From an uncultured euryarchaeote (GTDB taxonomy: Archaea; Thermoplasmatota; Poseidoniia; Poseidoniales; Poseidoniaceae), in the NCBI GenBank assembly GCA_937897365.1, contig CALCOP010000073.1, positions 1 to 17,766 on the forward strand: a DNA stretch of 17,766 nucleotides, read 5' to 3'. Positions 15,480 to 17,766 of the stretch are shown here, piece after piece. How positions within the stretch are numbered: position 1 is the stretch's first letter; each line of letters starts with the position of its first letter. The translations under genes and the position numbers were made by a program. The notes below the pieces were generated by a model that saw only the letters and a program-made list of their open reading frames with translations, had not been told where the DNA came from and did no database searches.

Positions 15480-16268
15480 TCACTCAAAAGGGTCGAGATG
15501 GACTATTTGTTCGACATCAATTCGCTTGTAGCCCCGCTCCCGAGCGTTTTCGGCAGCCTTACTCAACATTGACCTCATCCATCCAAGCGACATGAGTGTC
15601 TTCATCTTACTTATTGATTCAATGAAGTGAACAGGATTTCCTCCAAACTGAGCGTTACTGCGGATATCTGCTTCAAGTTGTTCAACGACCATGTAATACG
15701 TTTCAAGCAGTTCTCCGATGGCATCTTTCGTTACAGGCATTTTTGCGTGGGTTTTTGCCAGTGCGAGAAGCGAGGATTCTGTCAAGATTCCACCGCCTTG
15801 ACTGATGACAAATTCTTCTGTCTGTGCAACGTCTTCTTGCGACTCGTCTTCACCCTCGGGAGTGATGTTCATACCGGAAAGTGCGATTTCAAGATGGCGT
15901 GGCTTAATGGTCGCGACTCGGTCTTTTTCTGCTGCGACTTCAGCGTGCTTGATAATTGTCGAAAGATGTTGTTCAATATGAGATATTCCGGCTTGAACAG
16001 CAGCCGAACCGACTGATTCAACTGCATCGATTTCATCGATCATCAATTCTCGAGTGCGATTGTAATTTAATCGAGTCCTGTAAGGATCGTCCAAGGTTTT
16101 GCGTTCGGGGTCTTGTTGAAGAGTTGCTGCTTCCATTTCAGGAACATATCGGGCAAGTTCCTCACACAACAAAGAGACAAGTTGTTCTTTGACTGCACCC
16201 GACAACCGCATTTCAGTGTAGTTTGATGCTACCGCACCTATGTGACCGGTTGAGTAAGGCTTTGCCAT
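15480..16268 (-). CDS. Histone-fold protein, possibly with two histone folds
   Basis: A 262-residue protein. Residues about 75-133 align by eye without gaps to the helix1-loop-helix2-loop-helix3 pattern of archaeal histones: a long central helix (VQAGISHIEQHLSTIIKHAE), loop RVATIKPR, and short helix HLEIAL, matching the histone TIKAEDIELA region. A second, weaker match ends the protein: MLSKAAENARERGYKRIDVE with QIV (about 234-256). Archaeal histones are about 65-70 residues, so this is not a simple histone; DUF1931-like or other histone-fold proteins are alternatives. The N-terminal 70 residues contain a helix (VKEQLVSLLCEELARYV). A GTG at 16301 would add MFKLCPRCVDC, but neither start has a clear ribosome binding site. 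It lies between a putative zinc protein and a membrane protein. Confidence 0.72.
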   Translation of the reverse strand: MAKPYSTGHIGAVASNYTEMRLSGAVKEQLVSLLCEELARYVPEMEAATLQQDPERKTLDDPYRTRLNYNRTRELMIDEIDAVESVGSAAVQAGISHIEQHLSTIIKHAEVAAEKDRVATIKPRHLEIALSGMNITPEGEDESQEDVAQTEEFVISQGGGILTESSLLALAKTHAKMPVTKDAIGELLETYYMVVEQLEADIRSNAQFGGNPVHFIESISKMKTLMSLGWMRSMLSKAAENARERGYKRIDVEQIVHLDPFE

Positions 16269-16319
16269 ACAATCAACACAACGCGGACATAACTTGAACA
16301 CTATGGTTGAAACTTTTGC

Positions 16320-16583
16320 TCACTCAACCATGCCGTCGTCACGTCCCATAGCTTGTGTGATTTCCCAAGCATGCAAACACTCATGACCACCGAGGAAACC
16401 TCCTGCTTCACGACTCGGTCCAATAAATTCGGAACCACAAAATTGACAAAATACATTGACGATTGGTTCATTAAAATACGTACCGTTGGGGGTTTTTCTT
16501 TCAGGTATACGTTTACCGACATCTTCTCGAGTCCAACCCTCAGTTTTCTCACAGATTTCATCTTCAGATTGTTCTTGGGCCAT
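16320..16583 (-). CDS. Small Cys/His-rich putative zinc-binding protein
   Basis: An 87-residue protein of unknown family. The first 40 residues are charged. Cys46 and Cys49 (CQFC) followed by His67, Cys69 and His71 (GGHECLHAWE) give a CX2C-X17-HXCXH arrangement fit for one zinc site, resembling a C2H2-like finger. It starts 2 nt after the M24 peptidase stop. GGAG inside the end of the peptidase gene lies about 9-10 nt upstream of its ATG, so the two are translationally linked. The histone-fold gene begins 18-51 nt downstream depending on its start. A DNA- or protein-binding role is a guess from the zinc ligands and neighbours. Confidence 0.75.
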   Translation of the reverse strand: MAQEQSEDEICEKTEGWTREDVGKRIPERKTPNGTYFNEPIVNVFCQFCGSEFIGPSREAGGFLGGHECLHAWEITQAMGRDDGMVE

Positions 16584-16585
16584 GT

Positions 16586-17766
16586 TTACCACTCCGTCAA
16601 CCAAGGCCATGCTCCGCCAGCGGTAACCGGCATCATACCCTCTTCATCTCGTATCCAAGTATCTTCACTGCCGATACAACCATCTGAATAAACGACTTTC
16701 GGTTCAATTGCCATCGCTCCACCAATTGGCAAAGGACGATCAAAACCTGCTGCTACAACGGGTGATTCATCCAACTGCAAGCCCACTGAATGGCCTAAAA
16801 ATCGACTCTGATCAGGCTTCATACCCATCAGGTTCTCTTGATATCCAAGTTCACCTGCCATGCTGTAGCCTTCATTCCACGCATCTTCACAGGTCTTCCC
16901 TTGGTCCAAAACATCGACAACGACATCTTTGATTGACAACATATCATCAAGTCGCTGATGCCATTCATCAGAAAGGGTCCCTGCGACGAACATTCTGGTC
17001 ATATCAACGATATAACCACGATGTGCATGGACCAAGTCAACAAGTACGGGCTCATCGGTCTTGATTCGCCGGAATCCTGAACCCATACCTGCAAGCGGGT
17101 GTGGACCGGTACCACCTACAGCTGAATCGAAGAAAGAGGAGACACCACCTGCCCGTCCTGAAACAACCACGCCTCGATCACATTGGAGAGGGAAACGGCG
17201 CATGTAGACATTACCGCCAAAACCCTCTGAGCGGCTAACGGCTTCTGCGGCAGCAACTAATTCTAATTCAGTAACTCCTTCACCGCCGACTGCTTCAATC
17301 GCTTCAAACATTCGAATTTGGACATCAGCAGCTGCTTTCATCTGTTCTTTTTCCCATGATGATTTCGTTTCACGTTGGAGGTGAATGATGGTGGTCACAT
17401 CTGGACAAGTTCCCAGTTCGGCAAAGGCTTTGACAAAACGCTCCGAGTAGGTAACAGGGATTTCCCCGAATTGCAACCCTGGTGCAGAGGATACACCGCG
17501 TTGAGCGAGCATTTCTACAAGTTGACTCATACGAGGGAATGGCTGAATGTCATGAGGAGCATCGTCTCCGCCCCCTTCGAAATGAGCACGCTGAAGGGAG
17601 CGACGAACGAATAACACGCTACGAGAATTTTCACTACCATGCGCAGGGATGTACATCGATGCATTTTGGCGACCCCCTGCGTAATAGTATAAATCTACAG
17701 GATGTTGAATAAATGCGCCAGAGATGCCTGATTCAGCCAAGATTTCTCCCAGGCGCTGCTGGCGGG
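16586..17766 (-). CDS. M24 family metallopeptidase (Xaa-Pro aminopeptidase/prolidase-like), 5' end outside window
   Basis: A pita-bread-fold dinuclear metallopeptidase. All five metal ligands of the M24 family are in order: Asp (17036-17038) in VLVDLVHAHRG, Asp (17003-17005) in YIVDMTR, His (16790-16792) in FLGHSVGL, Glu (16703-16705) in MAIEPKVV and Glu (16664-16666) in GSEDTW. The N-terminal creatinase-like domain is present (AFIQHPVDLYYYAGG). A TTG at 17738-17740 could be read as a start, but the frame stays open to the edge and encodes RQQRLGEIL, typical of this family just before that point, so the true start lies beyond 17766. It likely removes N-terminal residues before proline or cleaves X-Pro dipeptides in the cytosol. 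First visible gene of the minus-strand cluster. Confidence 0.92.
   Translation of the reverse strand, partial: RQQRLGEILAESGISGAFIQHPVDLYYYAGGRQNASMYIPAHGSENSRSVLFVRRSLQRAHFEGGGDDAPHDIQPFPRMSQLVEMLAQRGVSSAPGLQFGEIPVTYSERFVKAFAELGTCPDVTTIIHLQRETKSSWEKEQMKAAADVQIRMFEAIEAVGGEGVTELELVAAAEAVSRSEGFGGNVYMRRFPLQCDRGVVVSGRAGGVSSFFDSAVGGTGPHPLAGMGSGFRRIKTDEPVLVDLVHAHRGYIVDMTRMFVAGTLSDEWHQRLDDMLSIKDVVVDVLDQGKTCEDAWNEGYSMAGELGYQENLMGMKPDQSRFLGHSVGLQLDESPVVAAGFDRPLPIGGAMAIEPKVVYSDGCIGSEDTWIRDEEGMMPVTAGGAWPWLTEW

Noticed and set aside
16269..16301. CXXCXXC extension (CPRCVDC) of the histone-fold protein from a GTG
   Set aside because: No ribosome binding site is visible before the GTG and the ATG at 16268 gives a more usual start. 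It cannot be excluded, so it is noted in the feature.
1..17766. Search for tRNA, rRNA, CRISPR, insertion sequences and prophage genes
   Set aside because: I saw no cloverleaf with a T-loop, no repeat-spacer pattern, no transposase motif and no terminal inverted repeats. A covariance-model search would be needed to be certain about small RNAs.

Overview
The window reads as a piece of an archaeal chromosome, most likely a marine planktonic euryarchaeon of the Marine Group II / Candidatus Poseidoniales type (Thermoplasmatota). The archaeal assignment is firm. It rests on ribosomal protein L21e, RNA polymerase subunit RpoF, a DUF655 RNA-binding protein and a KsgA/Dim1 methylase in the order usual for Euryarchaeota, plus an archaeal-type Pus10. 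The Poseidoniales assignment is an inference from moderate GC, dense packing, GGAG/GGTGA ribosome binding sites and bacterial-type genes (exonuclease VII, GNAT, class V PLP enzyme) among archaeal ones. I see no tRNA, rRNA, CRISPR array, insertion sequence or prophage. No gene-free stretch exceeds 300 bases; the longest are 1-208 (which may hold a gene end) and 7809-7950.

Layout: (1) 209-1405 is a class V PLP enzyme (+), abutting stop-to-stop a DsrE-family protein on the minus strand (1406-1759). (2) 1857-5969, plus strand: a large RND/MMPL membrane transporter coupled by a 4-nt overlap to a GNAT acetyltransferase, then a small unknown membrane protein. (3) 6060-7808: a Pus10 tRNA pseudouridine synthase enlarged by an acidic N-terminus and an internal basic linker plus SAP-like motif; it ends in a hairpin/T-run terminator. 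(4) 7951-10308: the information-processing operon rpl21e-rpoF-DUF655-ksgA. (5) 10309-10405: a leader with a TATA-like box and an ordered array of TCTCCT/AGGAGA elements. (6) 10406-14607, plus strand: an unrecognised helix-hairpin-helix/coiled-coil/zinc-ribbon protein, a [2Fe-2S] ferredoxin, a tiny membrane protein, CorA, and xseA-xseB with a 4-nt overlap. (7) 17766-14634, minus strand: an M24 (Xaa-Pro) metallopeptidase running off the right edge, a small Cys/His-rich putative zinc protein, a histone-fold protein that may carry two histone folds, and a multi-spanning membrane protein, all closely spaced.

The clearest functional unit is translation and transcription (Pus10, L21e, RpoF, DUF655, KsgA). 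The parts least explained by known annotation are the histone-fold protein and its zinc-protein neighbour, the HhH/zinc-ribbon protein with its structured leader, and the SAP-containing Pus10.
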